From Rhineura floridana (taxonomy: Eukaryota; Chordata; Lepidosauria; Squamata; Rhineuridae): 64,000 bases of DNA. The notes below the pieces were generated by a model. It was not told the origin of the DNA, made no database searches, and was given only the letters and a program-made list of their open reading frames with translations. The stretch spans positions 217,643,943 through 217,707,942 of the forward strand of contig NC_084482.1 of NCBI RefSeq assembly GCF_030035675.1, written 5' to 3'. This document shows, in pieces, positions 20,387-32,283 of this stretch (its first letter is position 1; every line of letters begins with the position of its first letter). Both the position numbers and the translations under genes were made by a program.

Positions 20387-21590
20387 GTCCTCTTGCGGAT
20401 AAGGCATTGGTTAGGAAGCCGAAAGCAGAGAGTAGGAATAAACGGACAGTTCTCCCAATGGAGGGCTGTAGAAAGTGGAGTCCCTCAAGGATCGGTATTG
20501 GGACCTGTACTTTTCAACTTGTTCATTAATGACCTAGAATTAGGAGTGAGCAGTGAAGTGGCCAAGTTTGCTGACGACACTAAATTGTTCAGGGTTGTTA
20601 AAACAAAAAGGGATTGCGAAGAGCTCCAAAAAGACCTCTCCAAACTGAGTGAATGGGCGGAAAAATGGCAAATGCAATTCAATATAAACAAGTGTAAAAT
20701 TATGCATATTGGAGCAAAAAATCTTAATTTCACATATACGCTCATGGGGTCTGAACTGGCGGTGACCGACCAGGAGAGAGACCTCGGGGTTGTAGTGGAC
20801 AGCACGATGAAAATGTCGACCCAGTGTGCGGCAGCTGTGAAAAAGGCAAATTCCATGCTAGCGATAATTAGGAAAGGTATTGAAAATAAAACAGCCGATA
20901 TCATAATGCCGTTGTATAAATCTATGGTGCGGCTGCATTTGGAATACTGTGTACAGTTCTGGTCGCCTCATCTCAAAAAGGATATTCTAGAGTTGGAAGA
21001 GGTTCAGAAGAGGGCAACCAGAATGATCAAGGGGATGGAGCGACTCCCTTACGAGGAAAGGTTGCAGCATTTGGGGCTTTTTAGTTTAGAGAAAAGGCGG
21101 GTCAGAGGAGACATGATAGAAGTGTATAAAATTATGCATGGCATTGAGAAAGTGGATAGAGAAAAGTTCTTCTCCCTCTCTCATAATACTAGAACTCGTG
21201 GACATTCAAAGAAGCTGAATGTTGGAAGATTCAGGACAGACAAAAGGAAGTACTTCTTTACTCAGCGCATAGTTAAACTATGGAATTTGCTCCCACAAGA
21301 TGCAGTAATGGCCACCAGCTTGGACGGCTTTAAAAGAAGATTAGACAAATTCATGGAGGACAGGGCTATCAATGGCTACTTGCCATGATGGCTGTGCTCT
21401 GCCACCCTAGTCAGAGGCAGCATGGTTCTGAAAACCAGTTGCTGGAAGCCTCAGGAGGGGAGAGTGTTCTTGCACTCGGGTCCTGCTTGCGGGCTTCCCC
21501 CAGGCACCTGGTTGGCCACTGTGAGAACAGGATGCTGGACTGGATGGGCCCCTGGCCTGATCCAGCAGGCTCTTCTTATGTTCTTCGTTC
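20387..21590 (+). mobile_element. CR1 LINE, 5'-truncated, long open frame
   Basis: Open to 21388. It encodes [31 protein letters not shown], then LSEWAEKWQMQFNINKCKIM, DQERDLGVVVDSTMKM and MPLYKSMVRLHLEYC. The CR1 3' end follows (ctgatccagcaggctcttct). The N-terminal half of the reverse transcriptase and the endonuclease are missing. It is very close to the minus-strand CR1 at 13084-14640, so both are young. It sits 260 bp after the finger exon. Confidence 0.93.
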
Positions 21591-21739
21591 TCTTTGTCAA
21601 GGATCACTCTCCATCCTTGTTTGGCCATCTAAGCAGAGGGCTCTCTTGGGCTCCAGCCTCCCTGCAATCTATATTTCTTTAAAAGAAGCCGGAAGGAGCT
21701 GCTGGCAGGCTGGTCAGCAGCAGTAGCTGCTTAAAACCT

Positions 21740-22720
21740 GGAGCTAAGGGGTAGTCTGTTCCAGTCTTGATGGTTGAATGGTATCTCAAAAGGTCACCTA
21801 GTCCAACCCAACCCAATGTCCGTGCAGAAATTTATTTGATTTCATTTCTGAATCATAAAAACCCAAATCATTTGATTCTTTTTATGGAAGGGGAGGGGTA
21901 GAATCATGCACGCCCCTTTGAGTTCCTTGGCGGAAAGGTGGGATATCGATTAATCATCGCTATCATCTGCTGATTGCTGGAGGTGAAACTGCTGTTAGAA
22001 GTCACAGAAGAGCATAGGTTGAGAGTTTGGCAACCCGATAATAGCCATGACCAGCCCTCTCCCCAACAGTCACAAGAAGCTCAGAGTAGCCTTTGCAGGC
22101 CTTGTTTTCCTTTGATGGCAAAAGGGAGCCCATGTTTATGGTAACACTTTTAACCAATTAGGAGTTCCCCTCAGTTCTGAGCAACTGTGATGGTAGGGAG
22201 GGGTAGAGCAAGGCCACATCCACTTGCTCCATCCCCACCATGCTGGTGTTGCACCCTACCTCCAATGTGGAGGTGGGGGGACATGTTTGTTAAGGGGACT
22301 TTGATGTTTATGTGTAGACTCTCCCTGTAATTGAGAACTCTGTGCAACCAATACGTGGCCTGGGGAGGCCCTCTTTTCCCACACCCTTCAGATGAGTACT
22401 GTTATGTTACAGTTTAAGGTGGCTTATACACAAATAGAAAAATACAAATAAAAACAATACAATTTTCAAACATTCAACCCAACAAAATCTTATCATTTCT
22501 AAAAAGCAACAATAGCTAACGACCAAAAGCATTCATCTTCCTGGAAAAGGACAGTCCCCAGAAAAATGTCACTAAGAGCAGAGGAGAGGGGCAAGGCAGG
22601 TGGAAATGCTTGTCCCTTGATGGTCCCAGCACAGTCTCACCCCTGCATCAGGGGGACACACATTACTATTAAATGGAAGAAGGAATCTTCATGAAAACCT
22701 TGTCCAACCTGACTTTATTT
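21740..22720. other. Intergenic stretch with little recognisable
   Basis: It holds an L2-like tail on the plus strand near 21905-21960 and another on the minus strand near 22400-22500. Otherwise no gene or repeat family is recognised through about 23220. Confidence 0.45.
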
Positions 22721-23221
22721 TCCCCAAGGATGTTGTTGTTCCCTACAATGGTGAAGTTCAGGGGGTGCGTGCCGATCACTGTAGATGGCTTCACCTACAA
22801 GTGAGAGAGAAGTGTCTCCAAGGTTGGAAATTTTTTAAAACATCAAAACACAAAAAGGCGATTCACACCCCCAAAAATGCAAGGTTGGATTTTTTTTTTT
22901 TAAAAAAGGAGGCAATTCTTCCCCCCAAAAGCCCCCCACACACAATTGTTCAAGTGTGTGTTCACTCAGAGAAAAAGCATAGAGGGAAGGTGGAAGGAAA
23001 TAGCAACAGCCCAGCTGTGAGACCCATTTTGGTTATTCCTTGTTATGACATGGCTGTTCCCTTGTGCAGCAGCCCTTATGGGAGAAGGGGAAGCTTTGAA
23101 GATGCAAATTGGACCTGCCAACTGCAGCCCAAGCTGCACTTTCAGAGATTCCAAGTCGAGAAATAGCCAGTGGGGGGAGACCTCAGGAGACAGAAACAAA
23201 GCTCCACTTCTCCCCTCTAAT

Positions 23222-23343
23222 ACACTGTTCTTCAGTGTTTGACTACAACTCCCATCATTACCAGACAGCATGGTCAATAGTCAGGGATGATGGGAGTTGT
23301 AGTCTATCAACATCTGAGGGCCCAAGGTTGAAGAACACTGCTC
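23222..23343. mobile_element. Palindromic MITE, family B
   Basis: Inverted ends CACTGTTCTTCA and TGAAGAACACTG flank GACTACAACTCCCATCAT and its inverse. It is a compact hairpin of about 120 bp. Confidence 0.75.
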
Positions 23344-23422
23344 TAGTAGAAAACTCAGGTGATTTGAGGCCCTACCAGTTGGTAGGCAAGACAGGGTCAG
23401 GCCAAAATACGTCAGTAGCTTC

Positions 23423-24361
23423 TGTCATGAACCCCTCCTGGTTCAGTCCCAGGACTCAATTCCTAAACCCAGGGTAATTGATCCTGTCAAGGTACAAACC
23501 CGTGCCTCCCCTTGCTAGGGCTGAGTAAACCAACAACAACCCTGTAAGGTAGATAGACTGCCACCTCCCCTTAATCTGGTCATCCACTCTGGGCCAAGGG
23601 AAAATCCAAAGTGCCAGAAATAGACCTGCCAAGGATTCCAACAGACAAGAGTCAAACTACACTCCTTGTCATGGAGCCTTAGGCAAAATATCCAGATATA
23701 CAGTAGTCCATTGTTAATTGGCGAAGATACTGGATTCAGAGCCAAATCCCCTCCTGCAATGAACACACACTGGTAAATAAGAAGTAGCTCTATTACATAA
23801 AATGTAAGTGAACAATTACAGCAGCAGCAACATGGTTCCTTGAAATCCACACCCCTGAGGGCTAGGTAAAACAGTTACAGTCACAAAACAAAACTGTCCA
23901 GCCCAGTCTGTACTTACAAAGAGATAAACAGCAAAATAACTTCATGGTTCCATATCTCCCCAGAGATGTATAGCCTAGATAACGGATGGAAGATGGAACC
24001 CCAAATAGGTAGCATCAGCAACCGTAGGGAATAGTGGGGAACAAAGACCTAAGGTCTGGATCCTATTCTTATGGGGAAATGCCTGGCAAAAGCCAGGAAT
24101 TAATTAGCCAGTTGGGGCTTTCTGATGATGAAATACTTTTGGAGTTTTCGTGCCTAACGGTCACATTCTCTCCAACCTTCCTAGGCCCGTGGCCTTGAAT
24201 ACCAGTCTCCACTGATAAGCAGGTGTTCTTGCTTGGGCCTAATTAACTAGCTTGAGCCGTGAGAACTGCAAAGTCATGCCTCTCAGAGGCCCCACCTCCG
24301 ACAAGATGTCTTCCCCCAGAATTCTTTGCCTCAAAGCCATTTTAGAAATCAGTTCTTGACA
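23423..24361. mobile_element. Solo LTR (fossil)
   Basis: A 939-bp element with termini TGTCATGAAC and, inversely, TGTCAAGAAC, flanked by the 5-bp repeat GCTTC (23418-23422 and 24362-24366). That is the signature of an LTR retrotransposon or endogenous retrovirus reduced to one LTR. No internal genes remain. The intact flanking repeat and clear ends suggest moderate age. It directly precedes an older CR1 fragment. Confidence 0.75.
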
Positions 24362-24384
24362 GCTTCTACCTCCTCGGGGGATCA

Positions 24385-25225
24385 TTAGGAAAGAGACTGA
24401 AAATGTAGTATCAGTTCTGGTCATCTCACCTCAAAAAGATTCAGAAAAGGACAGCCGAAATGATGAAAGGTTACAATGTTTGCGGCTTTTTAGTTTGGCA
24501 AAAAGGTGAGCAAGAGGAGACATGAAAGGTGTGTAAAATAATGCACAGTGTAGAGGAAGCAGATGGCGAAAAGTTTTTTCTCCCTCTTGCCTAACATTAG
24601 AACTCGGGGACATACAATGAAGCTTAATGTTGGAAGATTCAGGGTAGACAAAAGAAAGTCCTTCACAGTTAAACTTGCCCTCACAGGAGGCAGTGATGGC
24701 CACCAACTTGGACGGCTTTAGAAGAGGACTGGACAAATTCACAGAGGATAAGGCTATCCATGGCTGCTAGCCACAATGGCTATGCTGTCCCTCCAGTGTA
24801 TTTCTGAATACCAGTCACTGGGACTTTATTTATTTATTTAAAATATTTCTATCCCGCCTTTCTACCCTATAATAGGGCACTCAGGGCGGCTTACAATAAA
24901 ATCGCTCACATACATAATAAAATTGTACACAATAAAAAACACAAAAACATTAAATTAAAATATATAATGTGCAATTAGAGTGAGAGTTTTGAAAGCAGCA
25001 AACAGAACTTCACGGAGTGGTACTGAAAGGACTTACAACGTAAAAATTAAAATAAAAAGCGTAAAAGCAGTCTCAGGCTCTCCCATCGGACTTCCAGGTG
25101 GGGAGAGTTGTGCTCAAGGCATGCTTCTGGGCTTCCGCTCGGGGCATCTGGTTGGCCACTGCAAGACCACAGCGCTGGCCTGTGATGGGCCATTGGCTTG
25201 ATCCAGCCGCAGGGCTCTTCTTGGG
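24385..25225 (+). mobile_element. CR1 LINE 3' end split by an L2-type tail
   Basis: 24385-24822 matches the CR1 C-terminal coding region (GRFR, ATSLDGFRRGLDKFTEDKAI-like) and is clearly diverged, with many small indels. A minus-strand L2-type tail (24822-25077, 'tttctatcccgcctttctac') interrupts it. The CR1 3' untranslated end resumes at 25078-25225. The left edge of the duplicated block falls inside it at 24782. Confidence 0.75.
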
Positions 25226-25523
25226 CACTCCAAATCAAGCTTGCCCTTCCTGGCCTTGCATCTTCCTCCCATCTCCAGGTCTCCCCTGACCCTAATGAAC
25301 TTTGCACTCATCCATTCCCTTGAAATGGAGAAAGGGCACTGAGGCCAGAGCATTGGGGAGATCCTTAGATCTGATGCACAGATTCCTCACCCCCTTCTTT
25401 TTCTGCCCTGCTTTTAATAACATAGGAGGTTGCCGTGTATTGAGCTGCAACATGGGCACATCTAGTCCGTATTGTCTACACAATTCTGAACTGGATAGAC
25501 TTAATAGTCTGACTTGGTATAAG

Positions 25524-26035
25524 GTAGAGTTTCCATATTCCAGTCCCACAAATCCAGGCAGGCTAATTTTCATATTATGCAAATTATGTGTGTTACGCAC
25601 ATTATTTGCATATTAATATTTGGATTGTCCAGTTGTTTTGTTTTTGTGCCTAGTAATTACCACCAAAAACTGGGGAAAGATGTAAGAAAACTTTTTTTTT
25701 AAAAAACTTACCTTTTCAGCCTCTAGTTTCCAACACTATGGAATATTGATTGATTGATTAAGAGAATTTATATCCTGCCCTTCCGCTGTTAAAAACAGAG
25801 CTCATGGCAGCATACAAATATAATAAAAACAATAAAAATACACAATCAATATAAAAACATAATAAAAACACAAACTAGAAACAAAATAAGTCCAGGCAGC
25901 AGTATAAAAATCCAGCTAAAACAAAAATGTTGGCGCTTTGGAACATAAACACAACATATGTCCCCAAACCACACTGACTTTTTGTTGATTAAACTTTATA
26001 TTTTCTGAACACTCCTGTTAGAACAGCTAGGCACA
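25524..26035. mobile_element. Non-autonomous DNA element (partner of 6665-7652)
   Basis: 25524-25750 is the inverse of 7430-7652 ('ccatattccag', 'taattaccaccaaaa', 'gtttccaacactatggaata'). It continues into the same L2-like tail (cctgcccttccgctgttaaa) and A-rich sequence. The other terminus is not clear. Confidence 0.5.
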
Positions 26036-26039
26036 GTAA

Positions 26040-27200
26040 TGTACACAGCGTGCTTAGCTAGTTATAAGTCTTTCTAGTTTAACCTTCTTGACTAGGTCCT
26101 TCATCAACTTTTTATTTTTTGCTGTATCAGTCATGCATGGTTGAGGATGACACACCATGTAGTATTGCTGGCATTTTAATGATATAAAAGTCACAACAAC
26201 TGAAGTCACCGAAGTTGTACTGCAAAAGAAGTATAGATCGCACTGTATGTACTTGCAACCTATTTCGTTCTTCTGTCCATTGAGCATTCATAAGTGCAAA
26301 TCCTTTCAACATTAGCAGTCGTACTGGGGATAGCAAATGCAGAGCTTGGAAAAGTTACTTTTTTTGAACTACAACCCCCATCAGCCCAATCCAGTGGCCA
26401 TGCTGGCTGGGGCTGATGGGAGTTGTAGTTTTAAAAAGTAACTTTTCCAAGCTCTGAAAATAACACTAATAATATTTGTAGGAATTCATTGGATTGTTCT
26501 GAACTAACCCATAAGTTGAAGAACTTCATCCATTTTTTATGTGCCGTTAATTGGTTTCCATTCTCAAGATTGATTTCTAAGTGACCTCTCAAAACAACAT
26601 ACTGGTTAATGAAAATAGTATCATCAATTGCTATATTAGTTCTCTCAGACAGAAGTTCACAGGTTTTCTCTATATCTTCCCAATTTGGAACTGTGCTCAG
26701 AGTCATCCATGAAAAATGTTCTGTTATATTATGAAAGCAGGCAGTCCATGTGTCCAAGTAATTACTACAGTTTTCATAGAACAGGTTTACTTCTGTCTTA
26801 AACTCATCTGTGTATACCTTAGATTCATCTGAGTTCCCTAAAGTTTGTTTACCTTAAGGCCCAAAAAAGAACGATTCTTTCTCTCTTGCAGATAAGAACA
26901 GTGGCTACTTCAACCACTGATCTTTCTCACTCCTCAGTATGCCTTTCTGGAATAGACTAATTTGAGAGTGCATAAACCCTGAGTGTATAAAAGTCCTTGA
27001 TAACTTTAGGACATTTCTTTTGAGACAGGAAGTAGGATTTAAGTCCTTCAAACATTAGCAAAACGCTTTCTATAGCTGGAAAGAGAGTCAACCATCTAGT
27101 TTGAGCATGGCTTAAAAGATCATGGTATGTAATATTTACAAATTCACAAAGCAGAGCTTTGCTTAACTCAAATTTCCTTCTCCCTTTGATCAACCACATC
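26040..27200 (-). mobile_element. hAT transposase relic, copy 1
   Basis: The minus strand encodes pieces of a hAT-superfamily transposase. An upstream part (26957-27199) has HDLLSHAQTRWLTLFPAIES, a pattern of the hAT catalytic domain. A middle part (26431-26757) has NWEDIEKTCELLSERTNIAI. The C-terminal dimerisation region (26200-26335) reads AIPSTTANVERI, then ALMNAQWTEERNRLQVHTVR in another frame. A family A MITE (26340-26456) sits inside it. There is no N-terminal BED finger and no termini, so it cannot move. Confidence 0.75.
26340..26456. mobile_element. Palindromic hAT-type MITE, family A
   Basis: CAGAGCTTGG termini with a standard core, inserted in the hAT relic just before its AIPSTTANVER motif. 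Unlike the other copies, its flanks (AGCAAATG and AAAATAAC) do not form a matching 8-bp repeat. Confidence 0.85.
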
Positions 27201-27485
27201 TACACAGGTTCCACCTCCCTACTCAAAATGAAACTGGGCCTGGAAGGGTGCAACAACCCCACACATAACCTTGCTAACTGGATTACCAATGCCAGGATGT
27301 CTGTCTTATCAACTACTCTTCTACTCCTCCCTGCCTCCTCCCTGGGCATCATGAAAGACCCAGTCCTGGGCTCAGAACGAAAACAAATATCTGGTCCTCT
27401 TCAAAGTACTGATAAGCCTCTTGTTTTAATTAAAATAATAATTATAAAATCTTGCTCTTATCATTAATGGGAGTTAATTATCTTG

Positions 27486-27750
27486 CACAGGGCCGGTTCT
27501 AAAGGGTGGCCAGGTGGGGCACTGGCCCGAGGGCCCCTGGAGCTACAGGGGGCCCTCCACTCTCCTTCTGCGATCAGCTATCCCCCCGCTTTACCTACCT
27601 TCCCATTGTTTTTTGCAGCTTTCAGATTTGCCATCAATCAAGATGGCGGCTGAGGTTTCCTTAAGGGGCTGAAGCCTCTGCCGCCATCTTGGCTGATGGC
27701 ACATATGCATGCTACACACTGCACTTCTGAATTTGCCACTATACTACTGA
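27486..27750. mobile_element. Non-autonomous hAT-like element, family C
   Basis: The left end is CAGGGCCGGTTCTAAAG. The right end is the inverse of CAGTAGTATAGTGGCAAATT. The interior has an inverted pair around 'aagatggcggc' and 'gccgccatctt'. A related interior occurs at 56800-57150. Confidence 0.55.
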
Positions 27751-27769
27751 CCAGGAGGAACCAAGCCTT

Positions 27770-27998
27770 AAGGGGAACACCTTGTCAACACAGGTTTGGC
27801 AGAAGCCATCCCTCCTTGCTTTTTAGATGTTTCCTAAAAACTATATTATTTAGACATGACTTTCAAAGCTGAGATTTTTTGCCAACCACTGATGTGTCTG
27901 ATGCTTTATATTTTTATTGTTTTTATTGACATTTAAGTCTGTATCCTGCCTTGTGGTATTTTAGATGAAAGTGATAAATATTTCTAAATAAATGAGAA
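27770..27998 (+). repeat. L2-type LINE 3' tail
   Basis: The L2 3' untranslated end with 'ttttagatgaaagtgataaa' and a final 'taaataaatgag'. The following 28010-28690 has no recognised feature. A 164-codon open frame at 28062-28556 lacks any family signature. Confidence 0.55.
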
Positions 27999-28694
27999 TT
28001 TTGGTCAAGCTGGTCGATTACAACTTTATAACTTCATCAAGAGGTCAATGAACGCAGAGGTTTGGGAATCCCTGGTGTTGACATTAATCAGCTTGATGGA
28101 TTCAGTAGAAGACATGTTCTTCTGTTCCTCAGAAGAACTCCTGGACTGTGTCAGTCCAGAATGTATGTTTGCAAAGATGTGTTAGTCATATCCACGCTTC
28201 ACATTTTTAGATGCGATGAGGCACCGGAAATGTATGCAACGATTGTCATGATTTGCAGGACTGGATTACTTCAGAGCGCTTTATGTGGGGCTTCCCTTGG
28301 GCTGAGCAATGTTGGCCAAGGTATTTGCTATTGCAACAGGCTTGTTAATGGATTGCTAGCAGTTAGTACTGCTAATAGTCAAAAGGCATTGATGTGTGCC
28401 CAGGTGACACAAGGAAGAGGGGGTTTTTTGGGAGGGGGACTTTGTAGTTTTATTTGGCTCAGGCAAGAGATTTTAATCCCAAGCAAAAATAAATCGTTAT
28501 CTCTTCTTAGAGTCATTTCAAAAGAGTTGTGCCCCTTTTCTACAACTGGAACATGATATTATCTCTCAACGCGGGCCAAAATAAATGCTATTAAGTAACA
28601 TATGTCCTGTACAAACTGAATGCGAGAAGGGAGGGGGGATCATCTCTCTGAAGTGAATCACCTCAGCAGCATGATCGTCTCTTTGCTTCTCTTT

Positions 28695-28893
28695 TGGGGA
28701 AGGGACACAGCTCAATAGTAGAGATCTCCTTTGCATGCGGAAGATCCCAGTTTTAATCCACGGCATCGCCGAGTAGGGCTGGGACTGCCCACTGTCTTGA
28801 AACCTTTGAGAGCGGCTGCCAGTCAGTGCAGGCAACACTGAGCTAGATGGACCAATGTTCTGACTCAGTATAAGGCAGCTTCCTGGGTTCCTA
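28695..28893 (+). mobile_element. tRNA-derived squamate SINE
   Basis: Head with A-box-like 'cagctcaatagtagagat', then the shared body 'ccagtcagtgcaggcaacac' and 'gagctagatggaccaatg', ending 'ggcagcttcctgggttcc'. Confidence 0.85.
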
Positions 28894-28902
28894 CTTAAGC
28901 AG

Positions 28903-28995
28903 ACAGCCATAGCTTAGTCTTTGAGCGACTGCTTTGCATGCAGACTGTCCCGGGTTCAATCACCGACATCTCTAGGCAGGGCTGGAAATGTTCCC
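28903..28995 (+). mobile_element. tRNA-derived SINE, 3'-truncated
   Basis: Head with A box 'tagcttagtctttgagcgac' and B box GGGTTCAATCACC. It stops after about 90 bp, where a CR1 3' end begins. Confidence 0.75.
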
Positions 28996-28999
28996 GGAC

Positions 29000-29145
29000 T
29001 GAAATTCTCAAAACAGCCTCCCTGTTTGGCCTGCCCACCCTACACCTGAAGTCATGCATGGTTGGCAACTGTGAGAACAGGATGCTGGACTAGATGGGCC
29101 ACTTGCCTGATCCAGCAGGCTCTTCTTATGTTCTTATTGAAGTTC
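29000..29145 (+). mobile_element. CR1 LINE 3' end
   Basis: Only the last part of the 3' untranslated region: 'gtgagaacaggatgctggac', 'ctgatccagcaggctcttct' and the terminal 'tatgttctta' motif. Confidence 0.8.
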
Positions 29146-29159
29146 ATGAACATGACAAA

Positions 29160-29245
29160 CGTAGGTCGATTAATTTCAGTGGGCCTACTCTGAGTAGAAC
29201 AAGCAGTAGATATAACCCAAAGGGCCTACTCTGGGTGGAATGTAC
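29160..29245. repeat. Dispersed repeat, family E
   Basis: 'cagtgggcctactctgagtag' and 'gggcctactctgggtgg' occur in close succession. See also 47215-47325. Confidence 0.45.
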
Positions 29246-29822
29246 ACTGGTTAGTGTGCAGTAGACTTCTAAGCTATTTCCAAAATATAGGGTACAATCT
29301 CATGAAGCACGATGCCTCTCCTTCCATCAGCATGAGGGTTCTCCTTGCACAACAGACTGTTTCCCCTCTCTCCTCACACTGCATGCCTTCTAAATCCGTT
29401 TTAGGGGTTCCTCCAACCATCTGGATAAGGTTTGGGAAGGGTGCAAGGCACACATGGGTGGGGAAAGAGAGGGGGTGAAAGTCCCATTGTGCACATGGAA
29501 GTCTTTGCACTGACAGGACCCAGTAGTTGAATAGCACCTATAGAAGATCAATTATAGAATGTCTGATGTTATATCTAGGGATGGAAAATTCTCTCAATTC
29601 CTGTCCTCTCCATTTCTCCTTTTCCCAGTCTGAAATTCAGTTCTCCACATTTTTGCAGCAATTTGTGATTTTTTTTAAAAAAAAATCTCATGAAAAATTT
29701 CCAGCATTTAATGAGAATTTCTCCTAATAAACACATTTTTGTAGGCAATTTTGACTAATGTATATATTGTTGCAAGCAATTTCTAGTCATATAATGTGTT
29801 ATGTTATTTTCACTCATTTGTT

Positions 29823-30118
29823 GTTTGTTGTTATGTGCCTCCAAGTCGACTACGTCTTATGGCGACCCTATGAATCAGCGACCTCCAAGAGCATCTGTCA
29901 TGAACCACCCTGTTCAGATCTTGTAAGTTCAGGTCTGTGACTTCCTTTATGTTTGGCCTTCCTCTTTTTCTACTCCCTTCTGTTTTTCCCAGCATTATTG
30001 TCTTTTCTAGCGAATCATGTCTTCTCATGATGTGTCCAAAGTATGATAACCTCAGTCTCATCATTCTAGCTTCTAGTGACAGTTCTGGTTTGATTTGTTC
30101 TATAGGATGGCATTCCCG
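29823..30118 (-). mobile_element. Bov-B LINE 3' fragment
   Basis: The minus strand encodes MMRLRLSYFGHIMRRHDSL then GKTEGSRKRGRPN and DLNLQDLNRVV, with part of the coding region missing between. The 3' end is 'acttggaggcacataacaac'. Confidence 0.85.
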
Positions 30119-30180
30119 TTTCCCATGAATTACAATGAATTGTTGCAGGAAGATATAGGAAGTCCGCAAAGTGTGTGTGT

Positions 30181-30387
30181 GTGTTATGTGCCTTCAAGTT
30201 GATTATGGCTTATAATGACCCTATGAATCAGCAACCTCCAAGAGCATCTGTCATGAACCACCCTGTTCAGATCTTGTAAGTTCAGGTCTGTGGCTTCCTT
30301 GATGGAATCAATCCATCTCTTGTTTGGCCTTCCTCTTTTTCTACTCCCTTCTGTTTTTCCCAGCATTATTGTCTTTTCTAGTAAATC
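30181..30387 (-). mobile_element. Bov-B LINE 3' fragment
   Basis: A second, shorter copy 60 bp further on, with GKTEGSRKRGRPNKRWIDSI on the minus strand, preceded by a short (GT)n run (30171-30183). Its 5' end stops at the same motif as the first, so the two may derive from one duplication. Confidence 0.85.
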
Positions 30388-31446
30388 ATTTTCACTGATA
30401 CATTCATTTTAATGCACACTTTCTCCCTAACATGCATTTTTGTAAACACTGTTTGGTTGGCAAACTGCATTCTAATCCTGTATTATGCTGACAAATTGTC
30501 TCAAAACCATTACTTTCTGCATGATAACAACCCTGGAATCTTTTTAAGAAGGAAGATGCTGAAACTGACAATTTGCTTATTATACCAACTCTGGAGCCAT
30601 GGCAGAGATAGTTATCACATAAAAAGTGTGTGCAAATGTTTGTATGGAGAAATAATGTTTTCTATTAGTGTCGAAATGTTCCTAATTGGATAAAATATGT
30701 TTTGATAAAATTTAGAGATACAATTAACAATAGAAAAGTCAACAGTGATTATCAACATCAGTAAAATGAATTTGTATTCACTGAGCCTGGTACACAGTGT
30801 CAGGTATGCTTTAACTGTTCATTAGAAAAGAGGCCTTCCCAATCACACCAAGCTAAAAGTTCTTCTGGGAAGGAGGAACTTGTTTGCTTTTGGCTCTTTT
30901 TCCAGAACTAGCTTAGAAGGCTCTCGTCTTTCACACAATGTGGAGGCTTTCTTTAAGCATGTCACATAAGTCAATTTTATAAAATACTCAGTCTGATGTG
31001 GATAAACAGACTGGGGAAGTTTATGTACAGAGAGGGAAGGACAGTTACCAAGAAACTGTCCTATGTGTTTTTTTAAAAAAAACCTGGCTAAAATTATAAA
31101 ATAAATGGACAAAAAAGCTTAGACATCAAACATTAAAAATCCAGAGTCTGGATAGCAATAAGAACCACCACGAAGGGGTTAACATTGAAATCCAGCCTGA
31201 CAGAACTTGCCCATTTCTTCCAAGACCCTCCATGGTCTTCTTACCTTAATTCAGCAAGCTTCTTTGAGACATACATTCAATTAGGTTGAAAATTCGAAAA
31301 GAAGATACCAGCCTTTCTGGGTCTGGCAACTTAACATGAAGACATTAAGATTATTAAAATATAGTATGTTGCGATGTTTATGTTACAGGTTCTGCTTATT
31401 CTGACTCCAACCAAAGGGCAAACACTTCCCATGGCTACTTCCACAA

Positions 31447-32283
31447 TGTCAGGAACCAACTTGCAGATACTAGGGTTTGCTAAGTCAGACTCTAGTAAGG
31501 TGGAAATGGAATAAGAGGACTAGAATAACTCTTGAAAAATTCTGTTTCCTGCTGAATTTACTGATCCGGTGTTTGTTTTGGAGATGGTGCTTCTGTCACA
31601 ACTACAGTGGAGACTACTTTTGTAGAGCCAGACAATGTTCCCTGCTGGAGATGGGAGGCTGGTGTCAGCTCTTCACTGAGACAGCAGTGTCGGTGGGGGT
31701 GCAGGCAGGGCTGGAGATTCCTTGGTAATTGCCAGGCCGTAAGTCCTCAGCCGGCAGCTTGGCTATAAATCTGCCAGGCTAGCAAGGAGGAAGCAAAATA
31801 AGGGCAGAGGCCATTCAAAGCTTCTGTGCCAAGCCAGAAATCCAGAAGAGACATCAGTGAAGGTCCAGGTCTAGTTTGCCGAGAGATCAGTCCAAGTCAA
31901 GGTTCAGGGGATCGGAAGACACATGAAGCCACTCCTGACGTTGTAGTCAGCAACAAGCTGAGGCCAAGGTTTGTCTTTTAAGGAGCAGGTTCGTCAGCAG
32001 CTGTGAGCCATCCGCGTTTTGGCCTGAAGTGGACAGGCCTGCCCCTCTTCTACCTGACCTTCTGTTGTCTACGTTCTGCAGGTGAGGGGGGAGTATCCTG
32101 TTCACTGCCTGCGTCTGGCTGAAGGGCTTCAGCTGTGTCTGGGGTGCTCTGCAGCTGAGGGGGAGAAGGAGCTGGGTTCTCAGGAGTTTCCTCCATTTCT
32201 CCTTCTGGGTCTGCTGCTTCTGGGTCTGCTGCTGTTACTCCCGAGTCATCCTCGTCTGATGAGTCCTCTGACGGGGCCGTGAC
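31447..32283 (-). mobile_element. Probable solo LTR (fossil)
   Basis: An 837-bp GC-rich segment with inverted TGTCAGGAAC and TGTCACGGCC termini. Flanks CCACA(A) and CCACC are similar but not identical. It could be a solo LTR of a Gypsy-like element. A 112-codon acidic, proline-rich minus-strand frame (32050-32388) crosses its edge and is read as chance. Confidence 0.45.

Larger units (their letters stand above)
24782..29837 (+). repeat. Duplicated block, copy 1 (5056 bp)
   Basis: Near-identical to 33147-38204 in the same orientation. The differences seen are a 4-bp insertion in copy 2 within an A-rich run (34245-34255), a 2-bp loss in copy 2 near 34890, and scattered substitutions. It holds a CR1 end, DNA elements, a hAT relic, an L2 tail, two tRNA-SINEs and a YAGGGATGG element. 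It ends inside a Bov-B tail. Confidence 0.95.
29576..30560 (+). mobile_element. YAGGGATGG element split by Bov-B fragments
   Basis: The left part at 29576-29822 starts TAGGGATGGAAAATTC. The continuation at 30388-30560 has 'gcatttttgtaaacactg' and 'tttggttgg'. Bov-B sequence lies between. 30560-31440 shows nothing recognisable. Confidence 0.6.

Noticed and set aside
22735-22795. Short plus-strand frame reading VKFRGCVPITVDGFTYK
   Set aside because: It looks exon-like but is only about 20 codons, without clear splice sites or a neighbouring exon.
28062-28556. 164-codon open frame on the plus strand (repeated at 36429-36923)
   Set aside because: No domain, no supporting signals and biased residues. 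Its repetition is explained by the segmental duplication.
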